Shown here: piece after piece, positions 45,796 to 55,060 of the stretch | Layout: every line of letters starts with the position of its first letter | How positions within the stretch are numbered: position 1 is the stretch's first letter | Source of the DNA: Pararheinheimera marina | GTDB taxonomy: Bacteria; Pseudomonadota; Gammaproteobacteria; Enterobacterales; Alteromonadaceae | NCBI RefSeq assembly: GCF_042654345.1 | Contig: NZ_JBHSGB010000006.1 | Coordinates: 372,001-436,000, forward strand | Direction of reading: 5' to 3' | DNA length: 64,000 bases | Position numbers and translations under genes: made by a program | Notes under the pieces: model-generated | Told to the model about the DNA's origin: nothing | What the model saw: the letters and a program-made list of their open reading frames with translations, nothing else | Databases searched by the model: none

Positions 45796-46845
45796 TCACT
45801 TCAGCTGCTGTTTTAACCACTGCACCATGTCTGTCCGGACTTGCTGCTGCACCGGAGCAAAGCTGTGGTTAGCCGCAGGATAGAGCATGAGCTGGTAAGG
45901 CCATTGGCGTTTTTCCAGTTCGCCAGCCATAAGTTTGGACTGAGCCACTTCGACCCGCTCATCCTGCTCACCGTGTTGCAGCAACAGCGGCACCTTGGGT
46001 AAGTCGTCAAGGAAATACAGCGCAGAGCGTGCCCGTAACAGCGCCGTTTTATTGTCGGCATAGCCTGGCATACGCTGCTGATAAACCTTCTCCATGGCAG
46101 GCCTGAACTGCAGATGAGATTCTAAATCGGCCACCCCAGCGCCAACCACCAGAGCTTTCACTGGGCCAGGCCACTGGGTAGCCGCCAGATAGGTCATCAT
46201 GCCGCCTCTGCTATGGCCCCAAATAGCCAGTTGGCTGCTATCGGCTTGCGGCAATTGATCGGCAATGGCTTTTAGCGCCAGCACATCAGCCACTTCAGCC
46301 CCGCCAAACTCATCATGCAACAAGGTCGCCCCAAGCTTGAGTTGATCCGAACGATAGTTACTGGCGAGGATCACAAAACCCTGCTCTGCCACCGGCATCA
46401 GCTGCTGATACACCTGACCAAACACCAACTGGCCAAAGTCGCCATTGCCACCCCGGTTAAAAATCAGCACTGGCAGTTTTTTATCGGCACTTTTGGGTGA
46501 CAGGATATAACCACGCACCGAATGTCCATCTACTGTGTAGCGAATTTCGTTGCAGTCGACATTGGCCTGATAACGGGCAAAGTCTTGCGCTTTAAATTGT
46601 TGCTCCAGCATAGCCCGACGCTGTTGTGGGTCCACGCCTGGTTTGGCTGGCTGCGCATTCAGCCAGTCGAGAAAGCTCTGATGGCTGACTGCCGGGCCTG
46701 AAAAGCAAGAGCGCTGTTTTTCAATCTGCACAGGCGTCGGTTCAGGGCTGAGTGGCGCCGGTGTTTTGGTGGTGAAAGCCGATAACGAATACGCAGAAGT
46801 CAGGCCAGACAGCAGCAGAAGTGCAGAGAACGCAGTACATCTCAT
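45796..46845 (-). CDS. Secreted alpha/beta hydrolase (prolyl-oligopeptidase-like)
   Basis: A 349-aa exported hydrolase with a signal peptide (about 1-20). The core has LPVLIFNRGGNGDFGQL (oxyanion region), the nucleophile elbow IWGHSRGGMMTYLAA, the acid in HGEQDERVEVAQSK, and the base His in YPAANHSFAPV, which is the DUF/S9-type esterase-peptidase pattern. The ATG at 46845 fits the signal peptide; 46860 is an alternative. Convergent with amylosucrase. Substrate unknown. Confidence 0.85.
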   Translation of the reverse strand: MRCTAFSALLLLSGLTSAYSLSAFTTKTPAPLSPEPTPVQIEKQRSCFSGPAVSHQSFLDWLNAQPAKPGVDPQQRRAMLEQQFKAQDFARYQANVDCNEIRYTVDGHSVRGYILSPKSADKKLPVLIFNRGGNGDFGQLVFGQVYQQLMPVAEQGFVILASNYRSDQLKLGATLLHDEFGGAEVADVLALKAIADQLPQADSSQLAIWGHSRGGMMTYLAATQWPGPVKALVVGAGVADLESHLQFRPAMEKVYQQRMPGYADNKTALLRARSALYFLDDLPKVPLLLQHGEQDERVEVAQSKLMAGELEKRQWPYQLMLYPAANHSFAPVQQQVRTDMVQWLKQQLK

Positions 46846-47032
46846 TGTTGTTACATCCATGTAATAAAAACCACAGCAAACTAACTGAAGCTTTATCCAA
46901 CAGTCAACTGCTTCGTGCTCGGCAAGCTATGGCTTTGGCCGGATTGCTTGCGCTTCTGGCCTGTCTGCTACTTGCCGGTTTTTTTGCGTACAGCGATAGT
47001 AAGCCTGTGCTGAATTCTTAGTGGAGCCCGTC

Positions 47033-48259
47033 ATGTTTGATGCTGTGCGTAAGCCCGGAGTGCAAGGCGTGGTGCTCGCCGCCGCCGGTATTTTGATGGT
47101 GACAATGGGCATACGCCAGTCCTTTGGCCTTTTTGTGAACCCTATTAATGCCGACACAGGCTTGGGCCTGGTCGCTATCAGTTTCGCGCTGGCGATAGCG
47201 CAGTTTTGTTGGGGAGCAGTACAACCGGTTGCCGGCATTCTGGCCGATAAATACGGCCCCAAACCTGTGCTTTCTTATGGCTTGCTGATCCTCGCCATTG
47301 GCTGTGCGCTGACGCCTTTTATTCAGAACAGCTTTGGCCTTATTTTTACCATAGGCCTGCTGAGTGCTATAGGTGCCGGAGCCAGTAGTTTCTCGGTATT
47401 GATTGGTGCCGCAGCGCAACGTTTGCCTGCCGAAGCACGGGGTTCCGCCTCAGGCATCATTAACGCCGGTGGCTCATTGGGCCAATTTGTGTTTGCACCA
47501 CTGGCGCAAAAACTGATTGCGCTATTTGGCTGGATGGGCGCAATTTGGGCGCTGGCGATTGCAGCACTGGCGGCATTGCCGCTGATTAATAAAGTGACTG
47601 GCCAGCAAGAGACCGAACACAGTCATGCCGCCCAGGCCAAAGATGAGTCGCGCATCTGGCCAACCATACGCCAGGCGTTAACAGACCGCAGTTATGCATT
47701 GGTTCATTTGGGCTTTTTTACCTGTGGTTTTCATGTCGCCTTCCTGGTTACCCACTTGCCCGGCGAAGTCGAGCTTTGTGGTTTACCTGCAAGTGTGGCC
47801 AGCTGGTCGCTGGCGCTGATAGGTCTGGCCAATATTGCCGGCAGCCTCTATGCGGGCGCTTCTGTGGCGAAGTATCGCAGTAAACATATCCTCGCGCTGA
47901 TGTATGCATCGCGGGCTGTGCTGGTCGGCTGGTATTTGCTGATGCCAAAAACCGAATGGACTTTCTACCTGTTTGCCATTGGATTGGGCCTGACCTGGCT
48001 GGCGACGGTGCCGCCTACTGCCGCCATTGTTGGTAAACTTTTTGGTACCCGATACCTGGCCACCTTATTTGGTCTGACCTTATTCTCCCACCAGATTGGC
48101 GGTTTCTTAGGTGCCTGGCTTGGCGGCCTGGCGATCACAGAGTTCGGTGATTTCAGCTGGATGTGGTATGCCGATATAGCGTTGGCGTTGGTTGCTGCAG
48201 CGGCAAACCTGCCAATCAAAGAAGCGAAAATTGCCCCAGCGCAGGCCCAGCCGGCCTGA
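47033..48259 (+). CDS. MFS transporter
   Basis: A 408-aa major facilitator superfamily protein with about twelve helices. The first-half signature LADKYGPKPVLSYG lies in the loop after helix 2, and a large soluble loop (about 190-215; QETEHSHAAQAKDESR) separates the halves. The N-terminal GIRQSFGLFVNPINADTGL resembles the oxalate/formate and monocarboxylate-type group, but the substrate cannot be assigned. GTGGAG precedes the ATG at 47033. A terminator follows. Confidence 0.88.
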   Translation: MFDAVRKPGVQGVVLAAAGILMVTMGIRQSFGLFVNPINADTGLGLVAISFALAIAQFCWGAVQPVAGILADKYGPKPVLSYGLLILAIGCALTPFIQNSFGLIFTIGLLSAIGAGASSFSVLIGAAAQRLPAEARGSASGIINAGGSLGQFVFAPLAQKLIALFGWMGAIWALAIAALAALPLINKVTGQQETEHSHAAQAKDESRIWPTIRQALTDRSYALVHLGFFTCGFHVAFLVTHLPGEVELCGLPASVASWSLALIGLANIAGSLYAGASVAKYRSKHILALMYASRAVLVGWYLLMPKTEWTFYLFAIGLGLTWLATVPPTAAIVGKLFGTRYLATLFGLTLFSHQIGGFLGAWLGGLAITEFGDFSWMWYADIALALVAAAANLPIKEAKIAPAQAQPA

Positions 48260-48274
48260 GCCTCAATTAAGGCA

Positions 48275-48310
48275 GACAACAAAGCCGGAGCGAAGTCCGG
48301 CTTTGTTGTC
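48275..48310. terminator. Strong bidirectional terminator
   Basis: A perfect 15-bp stem (GACAACAAAGCCGGA and its complement) with loop GCGAAG, between the convergent MFS and chemotaxis receptor genes. Confidence 0.9.
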
Positions 48311-48320
48311 GGTGCCGCCA

Positions 48321-49943
48321 TTACACCCTGAACTGGGTGACCAGCTGATTCAAATGTTCGGCCAGACGGGCCAGCTCAGCACTGGAGGCCTGGGTCTCGT
48401 GGGCACCTTCCGAGGTTTGCGCCGACAGGTCACGGATATTCAGCAAGCCGCGATCCACTTCGCGGGCCACAGTGGCCTGCTGCTCAGCGGCACTGGCCAC
48501 TGTCATATTCTGATCGTTAATCTGGCCAAGTGACACCGCAATGCCGGAAAACGCGGTACCGGCCGCATCAGAGGCCTGACGGGTTTCAGTCGCTACTTTA
48601 CTGCTGCGTTCAATGCTCTCCACTGTCTGCTGAGTTTCCGCCTGCACCGCCTGCATCATCTTTTCAATTTCTTTGGTCGATTCCTGCGTTCTGTGTGCCA
48701 GCGCACGCACTTCATCGGCCACCACAGCAAAACCACGACCACTTTCGCCGGCTCGGGCCGCTTCAATGGCGGCGTTTAACGCCAACAAGTTGGTTTGGTC
48801 GGCAATAGCACGAATGACATCCAGCACTGAACCAATGCTTTGTACCCGTTCCACCAGTTGCACTATCCCCTGGCGTGCCTGCTGTAAATCGGTTTCCAGT
48901 ACGCGGATAGAGTCCACAGCCAGGTCAACCCGCTGCTTGCCGTGTTTGGCTTCTTCGTCGGCTTCAGTGGAGTTCCGTGACGTTTCCAGCGCATTACGGG
49001 CCACATCTTCAATAGCCGCCGTCAGCTCGGTCACTGCGGTCACCGCCATATCCAGCTCCATACTTTGCTGGTTCAGAGTACGGGAGGATTGTTCAGTCAC
49101 GACGGACAGTTCTTCAGAGGTCGCTGCCAGCTGAGACGACGAGTGGCTGATATCGTGAATGGTTTTTCTCAGCTGCTGCTGCATACGCGCCATGGCACGG
49201 ATCATCTCACCGGCTTCATCCGGTTCATCGTCATGAAAGTTCTGGGTTAAGTCACCCGAAGCAATACGTTGACTGACCAGCACCGCGTTATTCATCGGTA
49301 AGGTTAAACTGCGGCTAAAGAAAAACGCCAGCACGCCACCCAAACCAATAGCAAGCACAATCACAGTAACCATGCTGGTGTTGGCCATCACAATGCTGCG
49401 TTTGGCATTTTCAGACTGTTGATGCGCAGTTGTCTTCTGGTATTGCGCTAAATCAGCCAGCGCCTGAGTGAGGTTAGCTGACGCCTGATTGACGCCTTGT
49501 CCACGCATCGCTTGCGCTTCAGCATAGTGTTCATCCCGCATCAACGTCAGCATCTTGCTATGCATACTGTCGTAGCCGGCTTTGGCTTGCAGCACTTTAT
49601 CGAATGTCGCCTTGCCTGCTGCGCTTTTATGGAATTCGGATGCCTGTGCTGAGAACTGATCGTAGTTTTTCATCACAACAGACAACTGCTGCCATTCCTG
49701 CTGGCGCTCTTCTTCCGTTTGGGCCAACAGAATGTTGACGGTGCGAAGGCGGATCAGCATAAACTCCCGGTTCATTTCAGCCACCAGCATAGTGGCTGGC
49801 AGTCGCCGGTCGGCAATATTATCGATACTGGCCTGGGTTTCGGCAAAACGGAACATTGCCACTACACCAACAATTACACTGACTAAAACTAACAGGCCAA
49901 ATGACAAAGCCAATCGTTTCCCTACTTTTAATTTACGCAGCAT
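48321..49943 (-). CDS. Methyl-accepting chemotaxis protein
   Basis: A 540-aa transmembrane chemoreceptor. A helix at about 11-32 is followed by a periplasmic four-helix-bundle ligand domain (ADRRLPATMLVAEMNREFML), a second helix (about 190-215), HAMP, and a long cytoplasmic signalling domain. The tip reads DVIRAIADQTNLLALNAAIE then AARAGESGRGFAVVADEVR, the standard hairpin. The ATG at 49943 opens a normal positively charged N-terminus; the frame from 50033 is too long. The ligand is unknown. Confidence 0.95.
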   Translation of the reverse strand: MLRKLKVGKRLALSFGLLVLVSVIVGVVAMFRFAETQASIDNIADRRLPATMLVAEMNREFMLIRLRTVNILLAQTEEERQQEWQQLSVVMKNYDQFSAQASEFHKSAAGKATFDKVLQAKAGYDSMHSKMLTLMRDEHYAEAQAMRGQGVNQASANLTQALADLAQYQKTTAHQQSENAKRSIVMANTSMVTVIVLAIGLGGVLAFFFSRSLTLPMNNAVLVSQRIASGDLTQNFHDDEPDEAGEMIRAMARMQQQLRKTIHDISHSSSQLAATSEELSVVTEQSSRTLNQQSMELDMAVTAVTELTAAIEDVARNALETSRNSTEADEEAKHGKQRVDLAVDSIRVLETDLQQARQGIVQLVERVQSIGSVLDVIRAIADQTNLLALNAAIEAARAGESGRGFAVVADEVRALAHRTQESTKEIEKMMQAVQAETQQTVESIERSSKVATETRQASDAAGTAFSGIAVSLGQINDQNMTVASAAEQQATVAREVDRGLLNIRDLSAQTSEGAHETQASSAELARLAEHLNQLVTQFRV

Positions 49944-50031
49944 CTGGTTACTCTCAACAGAAAAATGAATATAAAACCCTTGGTAATAAGCGACCTTACC
50001 GCAAGTTTTCTTTAACCTCCCCCAGCTGAGC

Positions 50032-50059
50032 AAAAAATAGCCAGCCTGGAAGGCTGGCG
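50032..50059 (-). terminator. Rho-independent terminator after the GST gene
   Basis: Stem GCCAGCC / GGCTGGC; on the minus strand it is followed by a T run, about 95 bp past the GST stop. Confidence 0.8.
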
Positions 50060-50153
50060 ATTATATAGACAGGTTAAATTAATTCACTCATTGTAGACAG
50101 ACGACCAGTTATCTTCGACCAATAACCGAAGAATCTGATTTAGTACCTAAATA

Positions 50154-50840
50154 TCAACCACTTACTCTGTAATCGGCCAACATCTTTCCTTGGCCAAGTG
50201 CTGCAGCTTCGTGTTCAGTTTCGCGATACGGCTCGGCCAGAGCTTGCTGATACCACAACTGCATCGCCGGTTTTTGCAGCAAAAAGCGGGCATAGTCAGC
50301 GGCTTGCTCTGACAGTGGCAAACCGTAGGTCTGACAACGAAACACCACAGGGGCATAAAAGGCGTCCACAGCACTGAAATTCGCACCAGCCAGATAAGGG
50401 CCGCCAAAGCTATCCAACCCTTGTTGCCACAACTCGCTGATCCGCTTCAGATCCTGCATCACTGCCGCTGGCAAAGGCGATTTGTCAAAACGGCCACCGG
50501 CATGGAAAGGGCAATAACTGCGCAAGCCGGTGAAACCTGAGTGCATTTCTGCACTGGCCGAACGGGCCCAGCTACGCGCTTTGGCATCGGCAGGCCAAAC
50601 GCCGCTATGGCGCTCTGCCAGATATTCCACAATGGCCAGCGAATCCCACACCACCCAGCCTCCATCATGCAGGCAAGGCACTTTGGCATTAGGGGCAAAG
50701 TCTTTAAACACAGCAGCATTGTCATTACTCAGAAACTGCACCTGCTTTTCTTCAAAGGCAATACCGAGCTCTGTCAGTAGTAACCAGGGCCGCAATGACC
50801 AGGACGAGTAATTTTTGTTGGCGATAAATAACTGATACAT
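50154..50840 (-). CDS. Glutathione S-transferase family protein
   Basis: A 228-aa GST. The N-terminal thioredoxin-like domain reads LFIANKNYSSWSLRPWLLLTEL, with the likely catalytic SSWS motif and VPCLHDGGWVVWDSLAIVEYLAE (cis-Pro and glutathione-binding S). The helical C-terminal domain contains PYLAGANFSAVDAFYAPVV. It is a single gene with a terminator. Substrate unknown. Confidence 0.9.
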   Translation of the reverse strand: MYQLFIANKNYSSWSLRPWLLLTELGIAFEEKQVQFLSNDNAAVFKDFAPNAKVPCLHDGGWVVWDSLAIVEYLAERHSGVWPADAKARSWARSASAEMHSGFTGLRSYCPFHAGGRFDKSPLPAAVMQDLKRISELWQQGLDSFGGPYLAGANFSAVDAFYAPVVFRCQTYGLPLSEQAADYARFLLQKPAMQLWYQQALAEPYRETEHEAAALGQGKMLADYRVSG

Positions 50841-50996
50841 AAAGACACTCCTTTTTTCACTAGTGTAACTGCCCTATGCCGCAGTACCAGCTGCAATCAG
50901 GCCAGCTTCGGCAACAAATAAGCCCATTCTTCACCACTGGTCTGATTTGACAGAAACGCAGCCATAGGTAACCATTTTGTTACTTATGGAGCATCT

Positions 50997-51392
50997 ATGA
51001 ACGAACAACAACTGGACCAGGTGTTTCTGGCACTGGCGAACAGCAGCAGACGTTTGCTGTTGGATCTGATTGCCGCCAGACCTGGCTGCACGCTCAGCCA
51101 ACTGCAGGCTGATTTCAGCATCAGCCGTATTGGCCTGATGAAACATCTGCAGGTGTTACTGGATGCGGATCTGGTGCTTGCGCAAAAACAAGGCCGGGAA
51201 CGGCCTCTTTATTTTAACCCTGTGCCTTTGCAGCAGATCCATCTGCGTTGGGGCGAACAATACCGGGATTTTTGGGCCAGTCAGTTGCTGCGGCTAAAAG
51301 CTGCAGTGGAACAGAAAAACCCAGCCCCACAGCAAACCGAACTGAACCATACAGAACTGAACCACACCGAACTGAAGAAGGAATTATCATGA
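50997..51392 (+). CDS. ArsR-family helix-turn-helix regulator
   Basis: A 131-aa small regulator with a winged-helix domain: LDQVFLALANSSRRLLLDLI, CTLSQLQADFSISRIGLMKH (recognition helix) and VLAQKQGRERPLYFNPVPLQ. It lacks a clear metal-binding CxC, so it is probably not a metal sensor. The C-terminus contains a short repeat (NHTELNHTELKKE) from 15-bp DNA repeats. Its TGA overlaps the next ATG by 4 nt. This ArsR plus AHSA1/SRPBCC pairing is common, and it probably autoregulates the four-gene unit. Confidence 0.88.
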   Translation: MNEQQLDQVFLALANSSRRLLLDLIAARPGCTLSQLQADFSISRIGLMKHLQVLLDADLVLAQKQGRERPLYFNPVPLQQIHLRWGEQYRDFWASQLLRLKAAVEQKNPAPQQTELNHTELNHTELKKELS

Positions 51393-51901
51393 CCGAAACC
51401 AGCAGACTGGTGTCCAAAATTGTGATCAACGGCAGCCTCGAAGCCATCTGGCGCGAGCTGACCAAAAATGATGAACCCCAGGCTGCTGTGTTTAATGCCT
51501 GGTTACACGCCCAGGCTTTAGTGCCAGGTGCCAGCTTGCAGATGCGCACAGCAGACGGCCGCAATGTGCTGGTGATTGGCAAGGTAATGGAATATGAGCC
51601 ACCCTACCGTTTTGTCCACAGCTTTCGATTTACTCAATACGACGACCCGGAATCTGTGGTCTGTTATCAGCTGACGCAGCTGGAGCACGGAGTGGAAGTG
51701 TCACTGATTGTTGAAAACCTGCCGGTTGGCAGCCGTACCGCCAAAGATATGACCGGTGGCAGCACCATGATCCTGAACACCTTAAAAGCCGTGGTCGAAA
51801 CCGGCAAACCGGCCTTTGGCACCCGCGTGATGTATTTCCTGTTCAGCAAACTGGGCTTTGTGTTACCCGCCAAAACCCGCGTTGAACATTGGCCTTTGTA
51901 A
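51389..51901 (+). CDS. SRPBCC (AHSA1-like) domain protein
   Basis: A 170-aa START-like (AHSA1/CalC) protein, expected to bind a hydrophobic ligand. Segments VSKIVINGSLEAIWRELTKN and MEYEPPYRFVHSFRFTQYDD match the family. The ATG at 51389 overlaps the ArsR stop by 4 nt, which decides the start against the upstream frame. It is cotranscribed with ArsR and probably with the next two genes. Confidence 0.87.
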   Translation: MTETSRLVSKIVINGSLEAIWRELTKNDEPQAAVFNAWLHAQALVPGASLQMRTADGRNVLVIGKVMEYEPPYRFVHSFRFTQYDDPESVVCYQLTQLEHGVEVSLIVENLPVGSRTAKDMTGGSTMILNTLKAVVETGKPAFGTRVMYFLFSKLGFVLPAKTRVEHWPL

Positions 51902-51918
51902 TAAGTAAGGAATAACAA

Positions 51919-52482
51919 ATGACAGCGATCACAAGCGCCGAACAAAGCCAATGGCGCAATCTGGAGCAGAGCAGCGGTAAATCACAAGCTGAATGGCTGA
52001 CGCTGGCCAATCAACAAAAATTCGACAAACACAGTGAATTGGTGAACTGGCTGAAAAGCGAATTTGGTATAGGCCATGGCTACGCCAATCTGGTGGCGCA
52101 CAGGGCCAAAGAAGCAGCTGCTGGCGGGCCAGCCGAAGCAGAAGACTTAGTAGCGGCCCAATACGCAGGTGCCAAAGCCGCTTTGAAACCCTGGTATGAA
52201 GAGCTGCTGCAGTATCTGCAAAGCCTGGGGACTGATATTGAAATCAGCCCGAAAAAAACCTATGTCAGTATCAGGCGTAACAAACAATTTGCATTAATTC
52301 AGCCCTCTACCGCCACCCGACTGGACATAGGCCTGAATTTAAAAGGCACAGAACCACAAGGCTTGCTGGAAGCGTCCGGCAGTTTTAACGCCATGTGCAG
52401 CCATCGTATTCGTGTCAGTCAGGCGGCGGATCTGAACGATGAACTGAAACATTGGCTAAAAGAAGCCTATTTAAAAGGCTGA
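51919..52482 (+). CDS. DUF4287/DUF5655 protein
   Basis: A 187-aa protein with an N-terminal DUF4287 segment (SGKSQAEWLTLANQQKFDKH to GIGHGYANLVAHRA, about 19-65) and a C-terminal DUF5655 domain (about 85-185; DIEISPKKTYVSIRRNKQFA and ATRLDIGLNLKGTEPQG). Both are uncharacterised. AAGGAA precedes the ATG. It is in line with ArsR and SRPBCC, 17 bp after. Confidence 0.85.
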   Translation: MTAITSAEQSQWRNLEQSSGKSQAEWLTLANQQKFDKHSELVNWLKSEFGIGHGYANLVAHRAKEAAAGGPAEAEDLVAAQYAGAKAALKPWYEELLQYLQSLGTDIEISPKKTYVSIRRNKQFALIQPSTATRLDIGLNLKGTEPQGLLEASGSFNAMCSHRIRVSQAADLNDELKHWLKEAYLKG

Positions 52483-52509
52483 AGACCTCAGGTTTAAGGA
52501 GATAAACAC

Positions 52510-52881
52510 ATGTTATTAGGCGCATTTTCGGTCAGCTTAACGGTGAAGGATATTGAAGCATCCAGGCAGTTTTATCAGAAACTTGGCTTCACTGTTTTTG
52601 CCGGCGATCAAAGCCAGAACTGGTTAATACTCAAAAATGGCGACACAGTCCTGGGGTTATTTCAAGGCATGTTTGAGAAAAACATCCTGACCTTTAACCC
52701 AGGCTGGAACCAGAACGCAGAACCTTTGGCCGAATTTACCGATATCCGCCAGATCCAACAACAGCTGCTGGCCCAAGGTATTCAACTGCAGAAAAGCGCC
52801 GATGAAACCAGTTCAGGCCCAGCCCATCTGGTACTTGAAGATCCGGACGGCAACCAGATTATGCTTGATCAACACAGGTAA
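52510..52881 (+). CDS. VOC/glyoxalase-fold protein
   Basis: A 123-aa protein of the vicinal-oxygen-chelate fold: two beta-alpha-beta-beta-beta modules (SVSLTVKDIEASRQFYQKLG at the start, then AHLVLEDPDGNQIMLDQH). The late Glu/Asp and His could form a metal site. It is the last gene of the ArsR-led unit. Substrate unknown. A short hairpin follows. Confidence 0.88.
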   Translation: MLLGAFSVSLTVKDIEASRQFYQKLGFTVFAGDQSQNWLILKNGDTVLGLFQGMFEKNILTFNPGWNQNAEPLAEFTDIRQIQQQLLAQGIQLQKSADETSSGPAHLVLEDPDGNQIMLDQHR

Positions 52882-52884
52882 AGC

Positions 52885-52909
52885 ATGGGGTCAGGACAAC
52901 CTGCCCCAT
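52885..52909 (+). terminator. Short hairpin after the VOC gene
   Basis: ATGGGGTCAGG with a near-complement CCTGCCCCAT and a 4-nt loop (one bulged T), just past the stop. It resembles a degenerate or very short REP end; no T run follows. Confidence 0.5.
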
Positions 52910-52934
52910 AAGAATTAGGCATTGAACCGATGTA

Positions 52935-53450
52935 TCAGATAGCGTTGGTGCTTTGTGTTCCTTTAAAACGTCGCGTCCAAACCTCACGCAGCCAGGTCGC
53001 CACACAAGCCAAGACCATGGCTGGCAAGGACATCAGCAAAGGCAATACAGCTCCAAATGCAAGGCTCATCACCAGTACATACCCCAGCACAATTTCGGCC
53101 CTGTGCAGTGGTAACACCAGCGCCATGACAAACACCGCTATAAACAACGGTTGGGTGATCTGTTCTGCTCCGGCTAAAAATGAACCTGCAACCGCAGCAG
53201 CGTAGAGGCCAGCTAAGGCAAAATTGCGCCAGAAGCTGAACAGGTTGATTACTCTGAAACGACGGCTGGCCAGCACGCCCAACACAGGAAAAATCAGAGC
53301 TCCCCAGGCATTGGACACTGTGGGTAAGCTGGGGTCAGCCAATAAATGGTGGGCTTCAATGCCGCCATGTAACCATTGCCAGCCCAGCGGCAGCAGACCC
53401 ATCGCTAAAGTAAGCAACCACAACAACTGCGTCTGACGATTATTGTTCAA
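52935..53450 (-). CDS. Membrane protein of unknown function
   Basis: A 171-aa protein with about five hydrophobic helices (8-26, 48-62, 75-95, 103-118 and 120-145). The charged C-terminus is positive, suggesting it faces the cytoplasm. No family recognised. Convergent with the VOC gene. Confidence 0.65.
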   Translation of the reverse strand: MNNNRQTQLLWLLTLAMGLLPLGWQWLHGGIEAHHLLADPSLPTVSNAWGALIFPVLGVLASRRFRVINLFSFWRNFALAGLYAAAVAGSFLAGAEQITQPLFIAVFVMALVLPLHRAEIVLGYVLVMSLAFGAVLPLLMSLPAMVLACVATWLREVWTRRFKGTQSTNAI

Positions 53451-53625
53451 CCCTGTTCTCCTTGTTTATTAACAACGAATTTACCTTAGCAAAAATTTTC
53501 TAAGCCCAAACTGTTGAATCGTAAGCAAATATAACAAAGCAGCCGCTGGAGGCCGGGGGGGAAACTAAGTCTGGAGTGCTGCGTTACTATCAGGTCAATC
53601 AGGAGAGCTGTTCTTGGAATTCTTA

Positions 53626-53677
53626 GGGGTCAGGTCTTGGATTTTGCGTTTCAATGCAAAATTCAAGACCTGACCCC
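53626..53677. repeat. REP-like palindrome, copy 4
   Basis: A 52-bp palindrome 7 bp beyond the stop of the DUF1080 gene, so it is positioned as a possible terminator for that operon. Confidence 0.92.
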
Positions 53678-53684
53678 AACGATA

Positions 53685-54434
53685 TTAATTCAGTTTACGC
53701 AGCCAGATATTGCGGAAACTGACTTTATCGCCATGGTCCTGCAGCTTTAGCGGCAGGCAGCCATGAGCTTTCACCTGAGGCGGGCCAATCCATTCAGTAG
53801 TGCCAGCAATTTCAGTGTGGTTTTGTACCAGAACACCGTTATGCAGCACTGTGACATAACCCGGGCTCAGTCGTTTATCGCCATCAAAACGCGGCGCTTT
53901 ATAGATAATGTCGTACTGCTGCCACTGGCCGGCCGGCCGGGTGGCGTTGACCAGAGGAATGGTTTGCTTGTAGACAGAGCCGGCCTGACCATTGGGATAG
54001 GTCGGGTTGTTGTACGAATCCAGCACCTGAATTTCATACATGCTTTGCAGGAAAATACCACTGTTATTGCGCCCCTGCCCTTCTTTGTCCATCCGGTCGC
54101 TGTCGACTTTCCATTCGACATGAAGCTGAACATCACAGAAGCCCTGCTTGGTTTCAATGTCGCCCGAACCAGGTTTCACCTGCAATACGCCGTCTTGCAA
54201 CGACCAATCTGCCTTGCCGCCTTTCGCAGATTGCCACTGGCTTAAGTCGGCGCCCAGCAGCGCAATCGCATCGGACGGCACAGCACCTTCCGCGGCGCTG
54301 ACCACAGCCGGTACCGGCTGCCAGACTTCCGTCTTGGCCGCCAGTTGATGCATTTCTTGTTCAGACAGTTGTTTGTCCGCCGCCAGCGCACCACAGGCAG
54401 GCATCAGGGCCAACACCCAGATTAACTTTTTCAT
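53685..54434 (-). CDS. Secreted DUF1080 protein (3-keto-glycoside hydrolase/lyase type)
   Basis: A 249-aa periplasmic protein with a signal peptide (MKKLIWVLALMPACGALAA) and a DUF1080 concanavalin-like beta-sandwich (about 65-245). Segments GKADWSLQDGVLQVKPGSGD, HVEWKVDSD, GRNNSGIFLQSMYEIQVLDS and NPTYPNGQAGSVYKQ are the family core. Members now described as 3-keto-disaccharide hydrolases cleave the glycosidic bond after C3 oxidation. The ATG at 54434 fits the signal peptide. It is the last gene of the sugar operon. Confidence 0.88.
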   Translation of the reverse strand: MKKLIWVLALMPACGALAADKQLSEQEMHQLAAKTEVWQPVPAVVSAAEGAVPSDAIALLGADLSQWQSAKGGKADWSLQDGVLQVKPGSGDIETKQGFCDVQLHVEWKVDSDRMDKEGQGRNNSGIFLQSMYEIQVLDSYNNPTYPNGQAGSVYKQTIPLVNATRPAGQWQQYDIIYKAPRFDGDKRLSPGYVTVLHNGVLVQNHTEIAGTTEWIGPPQVKAHGCLPLKLQDHGDKVSFRNIWLRKLN

Positions 54435-54456
54435 TCGTATGATTCCTTTGTTCTGT

Positions 54457-55059
54457 CTAGGTCGCCCAGGCCTTGTCGCCTTTTTTATAGGGAAGATCAC
54501 CGTCGTATTTACCAGGCACAGCCACATAACGCAGTGCTTCGGTGCCCCCCACCTGAGAGCTGAAGAAGGTAAATAAACTCAGCTGTTTCAATAAGGTGAA
54601 GTAATGCAGCTCGCCTTTACGTTCAGATGATTTGGAGCTGGCCAGCGAACTGCTGCCCTCCAGCCCGCTGGTGCCACCTTGCTTGGCGTCCTGGTCCAGC
54701 TTGCTCAGCAGCTGCAGCTTTTGCTCGGGTTTCAGTGCCATAAAGTCTTGTTTAAACTGCTGTTTACTCAGCTGTTTGATTTGCTTTAACCCAGCAAAAA
54801 ATAAGGTCTGGTGTTCCAGGCTGTAGCAGTCATTCACCAGCACGGCCATCACGGCGCCACAACCGGCAGCTTTGGCACCAGGCGTGCTGGTTTGCGGCAG
54901 AATGGTTTCGGCAATTTCATCCAACATCGCCACATCATCGGCGGTGTACAGGGTTTTACCTGCATCCGGCGACTTCATACCAGCCGCCCAGAGCTCACCA
55001 CCCACCATGGCCATGCCGGTGGCTGCTGCGATCATTTTTAATAAGTCGCGTCTGTTCAT
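54457..55059 (-). CDS. Gluconate 2-dehydrogenase subunit 3-like protein, Tat-exported
   Basis: A 200-aa small subunit of a GMC-type membrane dehydrogenase. The N-terminus MNRRDLLKMIAAATGMAMVG is a twin-arginine signal, which probably carries the folded GMC partner to the periplasm. The mature part has the typical DDVAMLDEIAETILPQTSTP. The gene starts 1 nt after the GMC stop, so the two are coupled. No cytochrome c subunit gene is adjacent. Confidence 0.9.
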   Translation of the reverse strand: MNRRDLLKMIAAATGMAMVGGELWAAGMKSPDAGKTLYTADDVAMLDEIAETILPQTSTPGAKAAGCGAVMAVLVNDCYSLEHQTLFFAGLKQIKQLSKQQFKQDFMALKPEQKLQLLSKLDQDAKQGGTSGLEGSSSLASSKSSERKGELHYFTLLKQLSLFTFFSSQVGGTEALRYVAVPGKYDGDLPYKKGDKAWAT

Positions 55060-55060
55060 C

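Noticed and set aside
46929..47021. 30-codon frame with one hydrophobic helix before the MFS gene
   Set aside because: It could be a small membrane peptide, but has only a weak ribosome-binding site and no comparison to support it.
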